DNA of 64,000 bases from Xaviernesmea rhizosphaerae (GCF_001938945.1 NZ_MKIO01000024.1:62001-126000); one strand, 5' to 3'; counted from the first letter of the stretch, positions 15,700 to 25,325 are shown. The notes: generated by a model not told the origin, from the letters alone. Numbers and translations are program-made.

Positions 15700-16278
15700 T
15701 CAACCGAGCTTGTCGAGCTTGGTCTGCAGCGCGCGCAGCTGTTCCTTCAGTTCGTCGATGTCCTTGGCCTCGGCCTTGCGCGTTTCCTTCGCCACCGGCG
15801 GCGTCATGAAGGGGGAGAACATCTGCATGGCCTGCTGGAAGATTTCGGTGTTGCGGCGCACCTGTTCCTCGACCAGCTGCAGCGGCACCTGCAGGTTCTT
15901 GCCGAGCGGGGTGTCGCCGAAGGCCTTGTTGATCTGCTCGCGCATCTGCGACTGCTGCTCGACGAAAGCCTGCATGGAGTGCTCGAGATAGCTCGGCACG
16001 ACCATCTGCATCTGATCGCCATAGAAGGAGATCAGCTTGCGCAGGAAAGAGATCGGCAGGAGCGTGTTCCCGGTCTTGGATTCCTGCTCGAAGATGATCT
16101 GCGTCAGCACGGAGTGAGTGATGTCATCGCCCGATTTCGCGTCCTGGACGGTGAATTCCTCACCCTTTTTCACCATCACCGCCAGATCGTCGAGCGTCAC
16201 ATAGGTGCTCGTCCCGGTGTTGTAGAGCCGACGATTGGCGTATTTCTTGATCGTGATCGGCCCCTCTTGTTTGGGCAT
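15700..16278 (-). CDS. phaR: polyhydroxyalkanoate synthesis regulator PhaR
   Basis: Represses phasin and PHA genes and senses polymer. The 192-aa protein has the conserved N-terminal PHB accumulation regulator domain (ITIKKYANRRLYNTGTSTYV, then TLDDLAVMVKKGEEFTVQDA) and a C-terminal part rich in Gln, Met and charged residues ending in a predicted coiled coil (DIDELKEQLRALQTKLDKLG). The ATG at 16278 directly precedes the conserved domain; the upstream extension is unconserved. It is divergent from phaA, the usual rhizobial arrangement. Confidence 0.94.
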   Translation of the reverse strand: MPKQEGPITIKKYANRRLYNTGTSTYVTLDDLAVMVKKGEEFTVQDAKSGDDITHSVLTQIIFEQESKTGNTLLPISFLRKLISFYGDQMQMVVPSYLEHSMQAFVEQQSQMREQINKAFGDTPLGKNLQVPLQLVEEQVRRNTEIFQQAMQMFSPFMTPPVAKETRKAEAKDIDELKEQLRALQTKLDKLG

Positions 16279-16359
16279 CGAGCGTCCTCCTCCAAAACAC
16301 ACCGCGGTCCGGCAGCAGACTAGCCGGAAAAACGCAAGGCTGACAATGGCCTTCTCTGC

Positions 16360-16374
16360 CTTGTGCAATGCAAG
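16360..16374. promoter_or_regulatory. candidate PhaR binding site between phaR and phaA
   Basis: cttgtgcaatgcaag holds two TGCA blocks flanked by CTTG and CAAG, in the 203-bp divergent gap. PhaR proteins are known to bind TGC-rich symmetrical sites. This is a plausible operator for autoregulation or phaAB control, but a single site is weak evidence. Confidence 0.35.
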
Positions 16375-16481
16375 TACCGCATATGCGAAGCTTAAGGATA
16401 TCGCGATGGATGGCGTTTGACTTCACCTGCGAGCTTTGCCAGTGTCCCGGCACACGTGAAGTGGGAAGAGGAAACACCACC

Positions 16482-17663
16482 ATGAGCAGCTCCTCCATCG
16501 TCATCGCCAGCGCCGGTCGCACGGCGGTCGGTTCCTTCAACGGCGCCTTTGCCACCATCCCCGCCCATGAGCTGGGCGCTGCCGCCATCAAGGGCGTGCT
16601 GGAGCGTGCGGGTGTCGACGCCGCCGAGGTGGACGAGGTCATCCTCGGCCAGGTCCTGCAGGCCGGCGAAGGGCAGAACCCCGCACGCCAGGCCGCAATG
16701 AAGGCTGGCTTGCCCAAGGAAAAGACCGCCTGGGGCATGAACCAGCTCTGCGGCTCCGGCCTGCGCGCCGTGGCGCTCGGCATGCAGCAGATCGCAACCG
16801 GCGATGCCGAGCTGATCGTTGCCGGCGGCATGGAGTCCATGTCCATGGCGCCGCATTGCGCGCATTTGCGCGGCGGCGTGAAGATGGGCGACTTCAAGAT
16901 GGTCGATACCATGATCAAGGACGGCCTGACGGACGCCTTCTACGGCTACCACATGGGCATCACCGCCGAGAACATCGCCCGGCAGTGGCAGCTCTCGCGC
17001 GATGAGCAGGACCAGTTCGCGCTCGCCTCGCAGAACAAGGCCGAGGCCGCGCAGAAGGCCGGCCGCTTCGCAGACGAGATCATTCCCTTCGTCGTCAAGA
17101 GCCGCAAGGGCGACGTCACCGTCGATCAGGACGAATATATCCGCCATGGCGCCACCCTCGACAGCATGGCCAAGCTGCGCCCGGCCTTCGACAAGGACGG
17201 CACGGTCACGGCCGGCAATGCCTCGGGCCTGAACGATGGCGCCGCCGCCGTGCTGCTGATGCGCGAGGAAGAGGCCGCGCGCCGCGGCCTGACCCCGCTC
17301 GTGCGCATCGCCTCCTGGGCGACGGCCGGCGTCGATCCGCAGATCATGGGCTCCGGCCCGATTCCCGCCTCGCGCAAGGCGCTTGAGAAGGCCGGCTGGT
17401 CGGTCAACGATCTCGACCTCGTCGAAGCCAATGAAGCCTTCGCCGCCCAGGCCTGCGCTGTCAACAAGGACCTCGGCTGGAACCCCGAGATCGTCAACGT
17501 CAATGGCGGCGCGATTGCCATCGGCCATCCAATCGGCGCCTCCGGCGCCCGCGTTCTCAACACGCTGGTGTTCGAGATGAAGCGCCGCAATGCCGCCAAG
17601 GGCCTCGTCACGCTCTGCATCGGCGGCGGCATGGGCATCGCTATGTGCGTGGAAGCGCTCTGA
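16482..17663 (+). CDS. phaA: acetyl-CoA C-acetyltransferase (beta-ketothiolase)
   Basis: Condenses two acetyl-CoA to acetoacetyl-CoA, the first step of polyhydroxybutyrate synthesis. The 393-aa thiolase has the acyl-enzyme Cys90 in [14 protein letters not shown], the general-base histidine in [15 protein letters not shown] and the second catalytic cysteine in [13 protein letters not shown]. The ATG at 16482 matches the family N-terminus ([16 protein letters not shown]). phaB follows on the same strand, but 653 bases away, so co-transcription is uncertain. Confidence 0.96.
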   Translation: MSSSSIVIASAGRTAVGSFNGAFATIPAHELGAAAIKGVLERAGVDAAEVDEVILGQVLQAGEGQNPARQAAMKAGLPKEKTAWGMNQLCGSGLRAVALGMQQIATGDAELIVAGGMESMSMAPHCAHLRGGVKMGDFKMVDTMIKDGLTDAFYGYHMGITAENIARQWQLSRDEQDQFALASQNKAEAAQKAGRFADEIIPFVVKSRKGDVTVDQDEYIRHGATLDSMAKLRPAFDKDGTVTAGNASGLNDGAAAVLLMREEEAARRGLTPLVRIASWATAGVDPQIMGSGPIPASRKALEKAGWSVNDLDLVEANEAFAAQACAVNKDLGWNPEIVNVNGGAIAIGHPIGASGARVLNTLVFEMKRRNAAKGLVTLCIGGGMGIAMCVEAL

Positions 17664-17671
17664 GCTCTTGA

Positions 17672-17712
17672 GCATCGGACCGAAGGCCGCACCCCGGTTT
17701 TCGGTCCGTTGC
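17672..17712. repeat. family A palindrome copy after phaA
   Basis: It begins gcatcggaccgaa, continues to ccggttttcggtcc and ends gttgc. The 8-base arms ggaccgaa and ttcggtcc pair perfectly. It starts eight bases after the phaA stop and shares gcatcggaccgaa and ccggttttcgg with the copies at 18043 and 44111. Confidence 0.65.
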
Positions 17713-18042
17713 AGAAGACGAAAAAGCAAGAGCGACGGGCTGTATCCGATGCCAGATGAGGCGCGCTGATCGGCGTTTTCGAGGGTGTCATCCTGCCTGC
17801 GCGGACGACCTGCACCTCTTTCAGGGCGGCGGCGCTCCCGCCCGGATGGCAGCCGGTGCATCACTGCCCGTCCTGCAAGAGGTACAGACAAAGCTGAAAA
17901 TCACAGCCGGCTGTGGAGATGGCCTTCCCGGATTTGCAATCTCACACCAATGCGCGCATGAAGTGTGCAGAGCGCAGCCTGCCGGCGATGGCAGGGCGCA
18001 AGCGGATCGTGCGGCGCAGTCCGGCTTCCGCCGTGACTTAGG

Positions 18043-18088
18043 GCATCGGACCGAAAAGTGGGAACCGGTTTTCGGAAAAATCCGATGC
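18043..18088. repeat. family A palindrome, best-preserved copy
   Basis: A 46-bp element with terminal arms gcatcgga/tccgatgc and inner arms ccgaaaa/ttttcgg, both perfect. It is the same length as the copy at 44111-44156 and identical at 39 of 46 positions. The nested symmetric structure is typical of small interspersed palindromic elements in rhizobia. Confidence 0.75.
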
Positions 18089-18101
18089 CAAAAACAAAAA
18101 T

Positions 18102-18144
18102 CTAGAGCATCGCACTGAGGACTGTTTTCAGTCCGATGCTCTAG
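18102..18144. repeat. second palindrome adjoining family A copy
   Basis: ctagagcatcg at 18102-18112 is repeated as its exact reverse complement at 18134-18144, with GACTG/CAGTC pairing inside. It follows the 18043 element by 13 bases. The shared gagcatcg core suggests a related or composite element. Confidence 0.65.
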
Positions 18145-18316
18145 GCTGGGGTCGTGCACCCCAGGGCATTGATATCGCCCCGGTTCCGCCTGCGCGGCGC
18201 CAGAGGATGCCGGCCGCTGCCGGCTGAAAGGCAGGCTCCCGCAGGGGAGGCTGCGACAGAGTGACAAGATCGAGCATCAACCCAGGCATGAAGCCGGACA
18301 AGCGGAGGATAGACAG

Positions 18317-19042
18317 ATGAGCAGGGTCGCACTGGTCACCGGGGGAACGCGCGGCATTGGCGCGGCCGTATCGATGGCGCTGAAGAACGCCGGCTACAAG
18401 GTTGCCGCCAACTATGCCGGCAATGCCGAAAAGGCCAAGGCCTTCAGCGAGGTCACGGGCATTCAGACCTTCCAGTGGGACGTGTCGGATTATGACGCCT
18501 GCGTCGCCGGCATTGCCGAGGTCGAGGCCGCGCTGGGCCCGGTCGAGGTGCTGGTCAACAATGCCGGCGTGACGCGCGACGCCATGTTCCACAAGATGAC
18601 GGCGCAGCAGTGGAACGAGGTCATCAACATCAACCTGACCGGCCTGTTCAACATGACGCATCCGGTTTGGTCGGGCATGCGCGATCGCGGCTTCGGCCGG
18701 GTGATCAACATTTCCTCCATCAACGGCCAGAAAGGCCAGATGGGCCAAGCGAATTACTCTGCCGCCAAGGCCGGCGATCTGGGCTTCACCAAGGCGCTGG
18801 CCCAGGAAGGCGCCGCCAAGGGCATCACCGTCAATGCCATCTGCCCCGGCTATATCGGCACGGAAATGGTGCGCGCCATCCCCGAGAAGGTGCTGAACGA
18901 GCGCATCATCCCGCAGATCCCGGTGGGCCGCCTCGGCGAGCCCGAGGAAGTTGCGCGCTGCGTCCTGTTCCTCGCCTCCGACGATGCGGGCTTCATCACC
19001 GGCTCGACGATCTCGGCCAATGGCGGCCAGTTCTTCGTCTGA
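18317..19042 (+). CDS. phaB: acetoacetyl-CoA reductase
   Basis: NADPH-dependent reduction of acetoacetyl-CoA to (R)-3-hydroxybutyryl-CoA, the monomer for PHB synthase. The 241-aa short-chain dehydrogenase has cofactor loop VTGGTRGIGAAVSMALK, NNAGVTRDAMFHKM, catalytic Ser in INISSINGQKGQMGQ and YSAAKAG. Length and motifs are standard PhaB. It has GGAGGA eight bases upstream. The polymerase gene phaC is not in this window. Confidence 0.95.
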   Translation: MSRVALVTGGTRGIGAAVSMALKNAGYKVAANYAGNAEKAKAFSEVTGIQTFQWDVSDYDACVAGIAEVEAALGPVEVLVNNAGVTRDAMFHKMTAQQWNEVININLTGLFNMTHPVWSGMRDRGFGRVINISSINGQKGQMGQANYSAAKAGDLGFTKALAQEGAAKGITVNAICPGYIGTEMVRAIPEKVLNERIIPQIPVGRLGEPEEVARCVLFLASDDAGFITGSTISANGGQFFV

Positions 19043-19052
19043 TTATTGGATC

Positions 19053-19106
19053 GGGCAGAACCGCGAAACGGATTTCCGTGCGCGGTTCTGCCCCTGTCTG
19101 GTTTTT
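19053..19106. terminator. terminator between phaB and the convergent sugar dehydrogenase gene
   Basis: gggcagaaccgcg (19053-19065) pairs perfectly with cgcggttctgccc (19081-19093), with an inner acgg/ccgt. A run of six T at 19101-19106 lies a few bases beyond. It serves phaB and, by symmetry, may also serve the gene ending at 19123. Confidence 0.75.
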
Positions 19107-19122
19107 TAAGCCAGCGTCGTCC

Positions 19123-20460
19123 TCAGCCTGCCTTGTCCAGCCGCAGGATCGAGGAGGTGCCGGCATCGGGGTCCTCGGTGACGGCATAGACCGCGCCGTC
19201 CGGCCCCACCTGCACATCGCGGATGCGGGCCTCAAGCGGCACGCGCTCCTCGTGGGAGACCTTGTCGGCGTCTATGTGCAAAACGACGAGGCCGGTCGAG
19301 ACCAAGCCGCCGATCAGGAAGGCGCCCTTCCATTCGGGAATGCGGTCGCCATCGTAAAATACCATGCCCGAGGGGCCGACCACGGGATCCCAGTAATAGA
19401 CCGGCTGCTCGAGGCCTTCCTTTGCGGTGATGCCTTCGCCGATCGGCTTGCCGCTGTAATCCAGGCCATAGGTGATGACGGGCCAGCCGTAATTTTTGCC
19501 TGCCTCCGGCCGGTTCAGCTCGTCGCCGCCGCGCGGCCCGTGTTCCACGGTCCAGAGCCTGCCCTGGCCGTCGAGCGCCGCCGATTGCAGGTTGCGATGG
19601 CCGTAGCTCCAGATTTCCGCCTGAGCCTTGTCTCGCCCGGCAAAGGGGTTGCCCTCGGCTGCCTTGCCCTCCGGCGTGATGCGGAAGACCTTGCCGAAAC
19701 CGCTGTCGACATCCTGGGCGAAGACGCGGGTCTCGGCATCCGAGCGCTCGCCCACCGTGACATAGAGCGCGCCGTCGCGGTCGAAGACGAGGCGCGAGCC
19801 GTAATGCTTGGTATTGTCATAGCCCGGCATCTGCCGGAAAATCACCTTGAGATCCTCCAGCCGCGCGCCCTGCTTGTCTTCCGTAAGCACGGCCGTGGCC
19901 ACAGAGGTGCCGTTGCCCTTCTCGCGCGGCTCCGAATAGGAGAGATAGATCCGCTTGGACTGGGCGAAATCTGGCGCCAGCGCCACATCGAGAAGCCCGG
20001 CCTGGCCGCTGGAAACCACCTTTGGCGGGCCTGCCACCGCCATGACCGAGGCGCCGTCCTTGGCGACGAGATGCAGCGTGCCCTTCTTCGCCGTCACCAG
20101 CATGCGACCGTCAGGCAGGAATTCCATGGCCCAGAGCTGCGGCAGACCGACGGCTACGGCCTTGTGGGCGATATCGGGCATCTTTGCCGGCTGCGGCGCC
20201 CGGGTCTGGCCGGCGAAAGCCGGCTTCTGGTCCGGGGCATTGGCGGCCCGGGTCTCGACCGGCCGGCCTGCCGGGGTCGCCTCCGCGCCCGTTGCCGGGG
20301 GCTGTCCCTCCACATGGTCGATCGGCGAGGTGTCGCCTGTCGATTGCTGGGCCAGCGCCGGCGGCGCGACGGAGGCCGCCAGAAGCGCCACGAGCGCGGC
20401 GGTGCAGGTGATGGCACGCATTTTGTGGGCAGGAAGGCTAGGGGGAAGCAGGCGGGGCAT
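19123..20460 (-). CDS. secreted PQQ-dependent aldose sugar dehydrogenase-like protein
   Basis: Soluble glucose/sorbosone dehydrogenase family (Asd/YliI), 445 aa, a six-bladed beta-propeller expected in the periplasm. Visible are GLPQLWAMEFLPDGRMLVTA, a propeller blade near DVALAPDFAQSKRIYLSYSE and the conserved VEHGPRGGDELNR. A signal-like segment (MRAITCTAALVALLAASVAP, ending ALAQQ) begins 13 residues after the chosen ATG. The ATG at 20460 has GAGGA six bases upstream; an internal ATG at 20421 has none. It is divergent from the helicase gene. The sugar substrate cannot be read from sequence. Confidence 0.85.
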   Translation of the reverse strand: MPRLLPPSLPAHKMRAITCTAALVALLAASVAPPALAQQSTGDTSPIDHVEGQPPATGAEATPAGRPVETRAANAPDQKPAFAGQTRAPQPAKMPDIAHKAVAVGLPQLWAMEFLPDGRMLVTAKKGTLHLVAKDGASVMAVAGPPKVVSSGQAGLLDVALAPDFAQSKRIYLSYSEPREKGNGTSVATAVLTEDKQGARLEDLKVIFRQMPGYDNTKHYGSRLVFDRDGALYVTVGERSDAETRVFAQDVDSGFGKVFRITPEGKAAEGNPFAGRDKAQAEIWSYGHRNLQSAALDGQGRLWTVEHGPRGGDELNRPEAGKNYGWPVITYGLDYSGKPIGEGITAKEGLEQPVYYWDPVVGPSGMVFYDGDRIPEWKGAFLIGGLVSTGLVVLHIDADKVSHEERVPLEARIRDVQVGPDGAVYAVTEDPDAGTSSILRLDKAG

Positions 20461-20708
20461 GCGTTGTCCTCGTCGATCTCCCGGAGCACGGCCAGGGGGC
20501 GGCGCGCGGGTCATGATGCCCATGGCGCTGGCCATGGGACGGCGGGTGGTGGGTTCAGTCTTGCGAGGTAGCGCGCGCGGCCCCGCCGTCTCCTCACGGC
20601 CGGGTCAACTCTCGGTTATTGCCGGCCTTGCCGCCAATCCGCGCAGCGGCCAGGGCGTGGCTCTTGTCATCGGGCGCTGGCGGCGTCATCTGTAGGGGAT
20701 GATCCATC

Positions 20709-23700
20709 ATGGCGGCCCCGTGTTCGAGCGCGGGGCCGCGGATCCCTGGCGGCGCGCGAATCGGCAGGGTCAGCAAGCAGACGGCGCATGCCGGGAATGA
20801 AGACGTGTCGATCCAACCCATGATCTTAAGCGGGCGCGGCGTGACCGCCGTGCTCGGCCCCACCAATACCGGCAAGACCCATTATGCCATCGAGCGCATG
20901 GTGGCCCATGAATCCGGGGTCATCGGCCTGCCGCTCCGGCTTCTGGCGCGCGAGGTCTATGGCCGGCTGGTCGACCGCGTTGGCGAGCACAATGTCGCGC
21001 TGGTGACCGGCGAGGAAAAGATCACGCCGCACATGGCGCGCTATTCCGTCTGCACGGTCGAGGCCATGCCGCGCGAGACCCGCGCCGCCTTCGTGGCGAT
21101 CGACGAGGTGCAGCTGGCCGGGGATCTCGAGCGCGGCCATATTTTCACCGACCGCATCCTGCATCTGCGCGGCCGGGCCGAAACCCTGCTGCTCGGCGCG
21201 GGCACCATGCGGCCGATCCTCGAACAGCTGCTGCCCGGCATCACCGTGGTGGAGCGGCCGCGCCTGTCGCAGCTGCTCTATGCCGGTTCGAAGAAGATCA
21301 CCCGCCTGCCGCAGCGCTCGGCCATCGTCGCCTTCTCGGCCGAGGAGGTCTATGCCATTGCCGAGCTGATCCGCCGCCAGCGCGGCGGCGCGGCCGTGGT
21401 GCTGGGCGCGCTGAGCCCGCGCACGCGCAATGCGCAGGTCGCGCTCTATCAGGAAGGCGATGTCGAATATCTGGTTGCCACCGACGCGATCGGCATGGGC
21501 CTGAACCTCGATGTCGACCATGTCGCCTTCGCCCAGGACCGCAAATATGACGGCTACCAGTTCCGCAATCTCAATCCGGGCGAGCTGGCCCAAATCGCCG
21601 GCCGCGCCGGCCGTCACCTGCGCGACGGCACCTTCGGCGTCACGGGCCGGGTGGAGCCCTTCGACAAGGAACTGGTCCACCGCATCGAATCCCACGAGTT
21701 CGATCCCGTGCGCGTGCTTCAATGGCGCTCCAAGGCGCTGGACTTCGCCTCCGTCGCCGCGCTGAAGAAGAGCCTGGAGCGGCCGCCGGGCGTGCAGGGG
21801 CTGACGCGGGCGCTGCCGGCCGTCGATGTCCAGGCGCTCGATTTCCTCAGCCGCGACGGCAGCGTCGCCGCGCTGGCAAACCGGGCCGATCGGGTGGAGA
21901 CGCTCTGGGATGTCTGCGCCCTGCCGGATTACCGCCGCATCACCCCGGCCCAGCATGCCGATCTCATTGCCACGCTCTATACCGATCTCGTGCGCCATGG
22001 CCGCGTCAACGAGGATTTCATGGCCGAGCAGGTGCGTCGCGCCGATCATACGGACGGCGAAATCGACACGCTCTCGGCGCGAATCGCTCAGATCCGGACC
22101 TGGACTTATGTTTCCAATCGGCCCGGTTGGCTGGCCGATCCGACACACTGGCAGCAAAAGACGCGAGAAATCGAGGACCGATTGTCCGATGCGCTACATG
22201 AAAGGTTGACGAAACGCTTCGTTGACCGCAGGACATCCGTGCTCATGAAGCGGCTGAGAGAGAATGCAATGCTGGAAGCGGAAATCAGTGTGAATGGCGA
22301 TGTCTTCGTCGAGGGGCATCATGTGGGACAGTTGGCCGGGTTCCGGTTCTCCCTTGCCCAGACGACCGACGGGCTGGACGCACGCGCCGTACAGGGCGCC
22401 GCGCAGAAGGCGCTGGCGCTGGAGTTCGAGGCGCGCGCAGCGCGGCTGCATGCCGCCGGCAATGCCGATCTCGCGCTGAGCTCCGACGGCACGGTGCGCT
22501 GGCTGGGCGATCCCGTCGCCCGCCTTTCGGCGAGCGATCATATCATGCGCCCGCGCGTGATTCTGCTCGCCGACGAGGGTCTGCAGGGCGTGGCCCGCGA
22601 TCACGTCGCCGCCCGCATCGAGCGCTTCGTCAATCATCACATCTCCACGGTGCTCAAGCCGCTCGACGATCTCTCGCGCGCGGAAGACCTGCAGGGCATG
22701 GCCAAGGGCCTCGCCTTCCAGCTGGTGGAAAATCTGGGCGTTCTCTTCCGTCGCGATGTCGCCGAGGAAGTGAAGTCGCTGGATCAGGAGGCCCGCGCCT
22801 CCATCCGTCGCCATGGCATTCGCTTCGGCGCCTATCACATCTTCATGCCCGCGCTCCTGAAGCCGGCCCCGGCCGAGCTCATCACGCTGCTCTGGGCGCT
22901 GAAGAATGACGGGCTGGACAAGCCGGGCTATGGCGACCTGATCCCGGTGCTCGCCGCCGGCCGCACCTCCGTCGTCACCGATCCCTCCTATGAGCGGATG
23001 TTCTACAAGCTCGCCGGCTTCCGCTTCCTCGGCAAGCGCGCCGTGCGCATCGATATTCTCGAGCGGCTGGCCGATCTCATCCGCCCGCTTCTGCAGTGGA
23101 AGCCGGGCACGACGCCGCGTCCGGAAGGCGCCTATGACGGCCGCCGCTTCACGACCACCACGGCCATGCTGTCGATCCTCGGCGCCACGCCGGACGATAT
23201 GGAAGAAATCCTCAAGGGCCTCGGCTACCGCGCCGACGCGCTGAAGGCGGAAGAGGTGCAGGCGCATCTGGCCGCGCAGGACGTTGCCGCCAAGCCTGCC
23301 GCAGAGGCACCTGCCGCCGATGCCCCCGCTGCTGATCCGGCCGTGGCCGAAGAGAGCGCCACGGCTGCGGATGAGGCGGGCGAAGCGCCGGTCGAGACGG
23401 CTCATGCCGAAACCTCTGAAGAACCCGCAGCGTCCGAGGCGCCGGCCGAAGAGGCAGTTTCTGCTGAAGAAGCAGCGCCGGCCGAGGTTGTCCCCTCCGC
23501 CGAAGAGGCCCCGTCTCAGGACGGCGAGGCCGCTGTTGTGGCCGAGCCTGTCGAAGCCAAGCCGGTTCTGCTCTGGCGTCCGGGCGGACGCAGCGACAAT
23601 CAGCGCCCCGCGCGCAACAATGCCCGTGGCGGCGAGCGCCGTGGCGGCAATCGCGGCGAAGGCCGCGGCCAGGAAGGCCGCGCTCAGGATGGGCGTCCTC

Positions 23701-24107
23701 AAGACGGCCGCAACCAGCAGCCGCGCGGCGAGCGCCGCGATGGCCAGGGCGGCGAGCGCCCGGCCGGGCAGTCCTTCGGCGGCGGCCGCCGGGATGAGCG
23801 CGATGGCGGCGGGCGTGATGCTGGCCGGCAGGATGGCGGGCGTGGCGAGCAGCGCGGCCGCGACGGGCAAAAGCACGAGGGTCGCGAAAATCGCGGCGGG
23901 CCGCGCAACGAAAATCGCGGTGAAGGCCGGGGTGAGGATCGGCGCGAGCAGCGCCATCGCGATCGTCCCGAGCGCGACAACCGCGACCGCGGCGGCAAGG
24001 GCGCACCGATGACCTTCGAGGCCCGTCCGCCGCGCAAGGAGAAGGCGATCGATCCGGATTCGCCCTTTGCCAAGCTGGCCGCGCTCAAGGAACAGATGAA
24101 GAAGTAG
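20709..24107 (+). CDS. SUV3-like DExH RNA helicase with charged C-terminal tail
   Basis: A 1132-aa RNA helicase related to mitochondrial SUV3. Walker A GPTNTGKT is at 50-57, the DExH-type box DEVQ at 132-135 and motif VI QIAGRAGR at 295-302, with the SUV3 middle region beyond. After about residue 850 the sequence changes to an Ala/Glu/Pro-rich acidic stretch, then some 150 residues dominated by Arg, Gly, Asp and Asn (repeats such as GGERRGGNRGEGRG), and ends in a short basic tail, FAKLAALKEQMKK. RGG-like tails commonly bind RNA. It probably acts in RNA decay or ribosome maintenance. An S4 protein gene follows six bases later. The ATG at 20709 has AGGGGA nine bases upstream. Confidence 0.9.
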   Translation: MAAPCSSAGPRIPGGARIGRVSKQTAHAGNEDVSIQPMILSGRGVTAVLGPTNTGKTHYAIERMVAHESGVIGLPLRLLAREVYGRLVDRVGEHNVALVTGEEKITPHMARYSVCTVEAMPRETRAAFVAIDEVQLAGDLERGHIFTDRILHLRGRAETLLLGAGTMRPILEQLLPGITVVERPRLSQLLYAGSKKITRLPQRSAIVAFSAEEVYAIAELIRRQRGGAAVVLGALSPRTRNAQVALYQEGDVEYLVATDAIGMGLNLDVDHVAFAQDRKYDGYQFRNLNPGELAQIAGRAGRHLRDGTFGVTGRVEPFDKELVHRIESHEFDPVRVLQWRSKALDFASVAALKKSLERPPGVQGLTRALPAVDVQALDFLSRDGSVAALANRADRVETLWDVCALPDYRRITPAQHADLIATLYTDLVRHGRVNEDFMAEQVRRADHTDGEIDTLSARIAQIRTWTYVSNRPGWLADPTHWQQKTREIEDRLSDALHERLTKRFVDRRTSVLMKRLRENAMLEAEISVNGDVFVEGHHVGQLAGFRFSLAQTTDGLDARAVQGAAQKALALEFEARAARLHAAGNADLALSSDGTVRWLGDPVARLSASDHIMRPRVILLADEGLQGVARDHVAARIERFVNHHISTVLKPLDDLSRAEDLQGMAKGLAFQLVENLGVLFRRDVAEEVKSLDQEARASIRRHGIRFGAYHIFMPALLKPAPAELITLLWALKNDGLDKPGYGDLIPVLAAGRTSVVTDPSYERMFYKLAGFRFLGKRAVRIDILERLADLIRPLLQWKPGTTPRPEGAYDGRRFTTTTAMLSILGATPDDMEEILKGLGYRADALKAEEVQAHLAAQDVAAKPAAEAPAADAPAADPAVAEESATAADEAGEAPVETAHAETSEEPAASEAPAEEAVSAEEAAPAEVVPSAEEAPSQDGEAAVVAEPVEAKPVLLWRPGGRSDNQRPARNNARGGERRGGNRGEGRGQEGRAQDGRPQDGRNQQPRGERRDGQGGERPAGQSFGGGRRDERDGGGRDAGRQDGGRGEQRGRDGQKHEGRENRGGPRNENRGEGRGEDRREQRHRDRPERDNRDRGGKGAPMTFEARPPRKEKAIDPDSPFAKLAALKEQMKK

Positions 24108-24113
24108 CAGGCC

Positions 24114-24530
24114 ATGGCGGAGGAACAGCGGCTGACGGGAATGGCTGGCGAGCGCCAGCGGCTCGACAAATGGCTGTTCTTCACGCGGCTGCAGAAATCG
24201 CGCTCGATCGCCCAGAAGGCGATCGAGCAGGGTCTGGTGCGCGTCAATGCGGTGCGCGTCAGCCAGTCTTCCGCCCAGGTCAAGCCGGGCGATGTCGTCA
24301 CCCTCTCGCTCGACCGGCAGGACCGCATCGTCAAGGTGCTGGCATCAGGCACGCGGCGCGGGCCTTATGAGGAGGCGCGGCTCCTCTATGAGGATCTGAC
24401 GCCGCCGCAGGATCCCGAGAACCGGCCGACACTTTACGAGATCGCCACCCGCGAGCGCGGAGCCGGCCGGCCGACGAAGAAGGAGCGGCGCGAGATCGAC
24501 GCGCTGACGCCCTATCCCGACGAGGATTGA
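24114..24530 (+). CDS. S4-domain RNA-binding protein (Hsp15-like)
   Basis: A 138-aa protein with an N-terminal S4 domain (QRLDKWLFFTRLQKSRSIAQ, then KAIEQGLVRVNAVRVSQSSA) and a basic C-terminus. Hsp15/HslR members bind stalled 50S subunits carrying nascent peptide. It begins six bases after the helicase stop, so the two are co-transcribed and likely both act on RNA. This pairing recurs upstream of fdxA and carD in related bacteria. Confidence 0.9.
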   Translation: MAEEQRLTGMAGERQRLDKWLFFTRLQKSRSIAQKAIEQGLVRVNAVRVSQSSAQVKPGDVVTLSLDRQDRIVKVLASGTRRGPYEEARLLYEDLTPPQDPENRPTLYEIATRERGAGRPTKKERREIDALTPYPDED

Positions 24531-24983
24531 CCGGGCAGCTCCTGCCGCCCATCAGCGGCCCTGCCGCGCACCGGCTGCGGTGCATCTCGACCTTGCCCTG
24601 TCATATCCCCCTGTCGGCTGCTTCCCCCTCACAGTGGGGCGCTGTGGCGATCCTTGCCCGGCGTGGCCGAGCGCATCCGCCTTCCTCATGGAACTTCGTT
24701 CTCCAGATGCGGTTTTCCTTGAAAGGAAATGGCCTTGCAATGGCTCCGCAAAGCCTTTACCTCGTTGCTCGATCACCGGTCGGCCCCTGCTTTGCGGGTC
24801 GCCTCGACCGGTTGCCTGTCGACCCCTGCTTGAGCGGAAAGGCTGGCGGCTCCTGCCCGCCGGACATCGTTCAGGACGCGCTGCCGACGCTTGAGACCCT
24901 GTCATCGCTTGCGTGGTTCGCAAGCCCGGATGGCCGGAGACCCTGCGGCCCGGCTGCCGAACCGAAGCCTCTTGGAGACCCTC
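24531..24983. other. non-coding gap between S4 gene and fdxA
   Basis: 453 bases. I see no gene with codon bias or a ribosome site, and no clear terminator. GGAG six bases before the fdxA ATG is the only obvious signal. The fdxA promoter is presumably here. Confidence 0.5.
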
Positions 24984-25325
24984 ATGACGTATGTCGTGAC
25001 CGACAATTGCATCCGCTGCAAATATACCGATTGCGTGGAGGTCTGTCCGGTGGACTGCTTCTATGAGGGCGAGAACTTCCTCGTCATCCATCCGGACGAA
25101 TGCATCGACTGCGGCGTCTGCGAACCGGAATGCCCTGCGGGCGCCATCAAGCCGGACACCGAGAAGGGTCTGGACATGTGGCTGAAGCTCAACGCCGAAT
25201 TCGCGCCGCAATGGCCGAACATTACGGTGAAGCGCGATCCGCTGCCGGAAGCCAAGGAGATGGACGGCGTGGACGGCAAGTACGAGAAGTTCTTCTCGCC
25301 CAATCCCGGCACCGGCGACGCCTGA
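24984..25325 (+). CDS. fdxA: 7Fe ferredoxin FdxA
   Basis: Small electron carrier, 113 aa, with [3Fe-4S] and [4Fe-4S] clusters. The N-terminus [17 protein letters not shown] supplies Cys9 and Cys17, followed by Cys21; the second motif [13 protein letters not shown] gives Cys40, 43, 46 and 50. The C-terminal extension ([19 protein letters not shown]) is typical of the Azotobacter FdI/FdxA type. The ATG at 24984 is fixed by the family N-terminus and a GGAG upstream. It lies between the S4 gene and carD. Confidence 0.96.
   Translation: MTYVVTDNCIRCKYTDCVEVCPVDCFYEGENFLVIHPDECIDCGVCEPECPAGAIKPDTEKGLDMWLKLNAEFAPQWPNITVKRDPLPEAKEMDGVDGKYEKFFSPNPGTGDA

Larger units (their letters stand above)
17664..18316. 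other. phaA-phaB intergenic region with palindromes
   Basis: 653 bases without a credible gene. It holds three family A hairpins (listed separately) and, just before phaB, the ribosome site GGAGGA. The first hairpin could attenuate read-through from phaA. No tRNA or typical sRNA signature was recognised. Confidence 0.6.
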
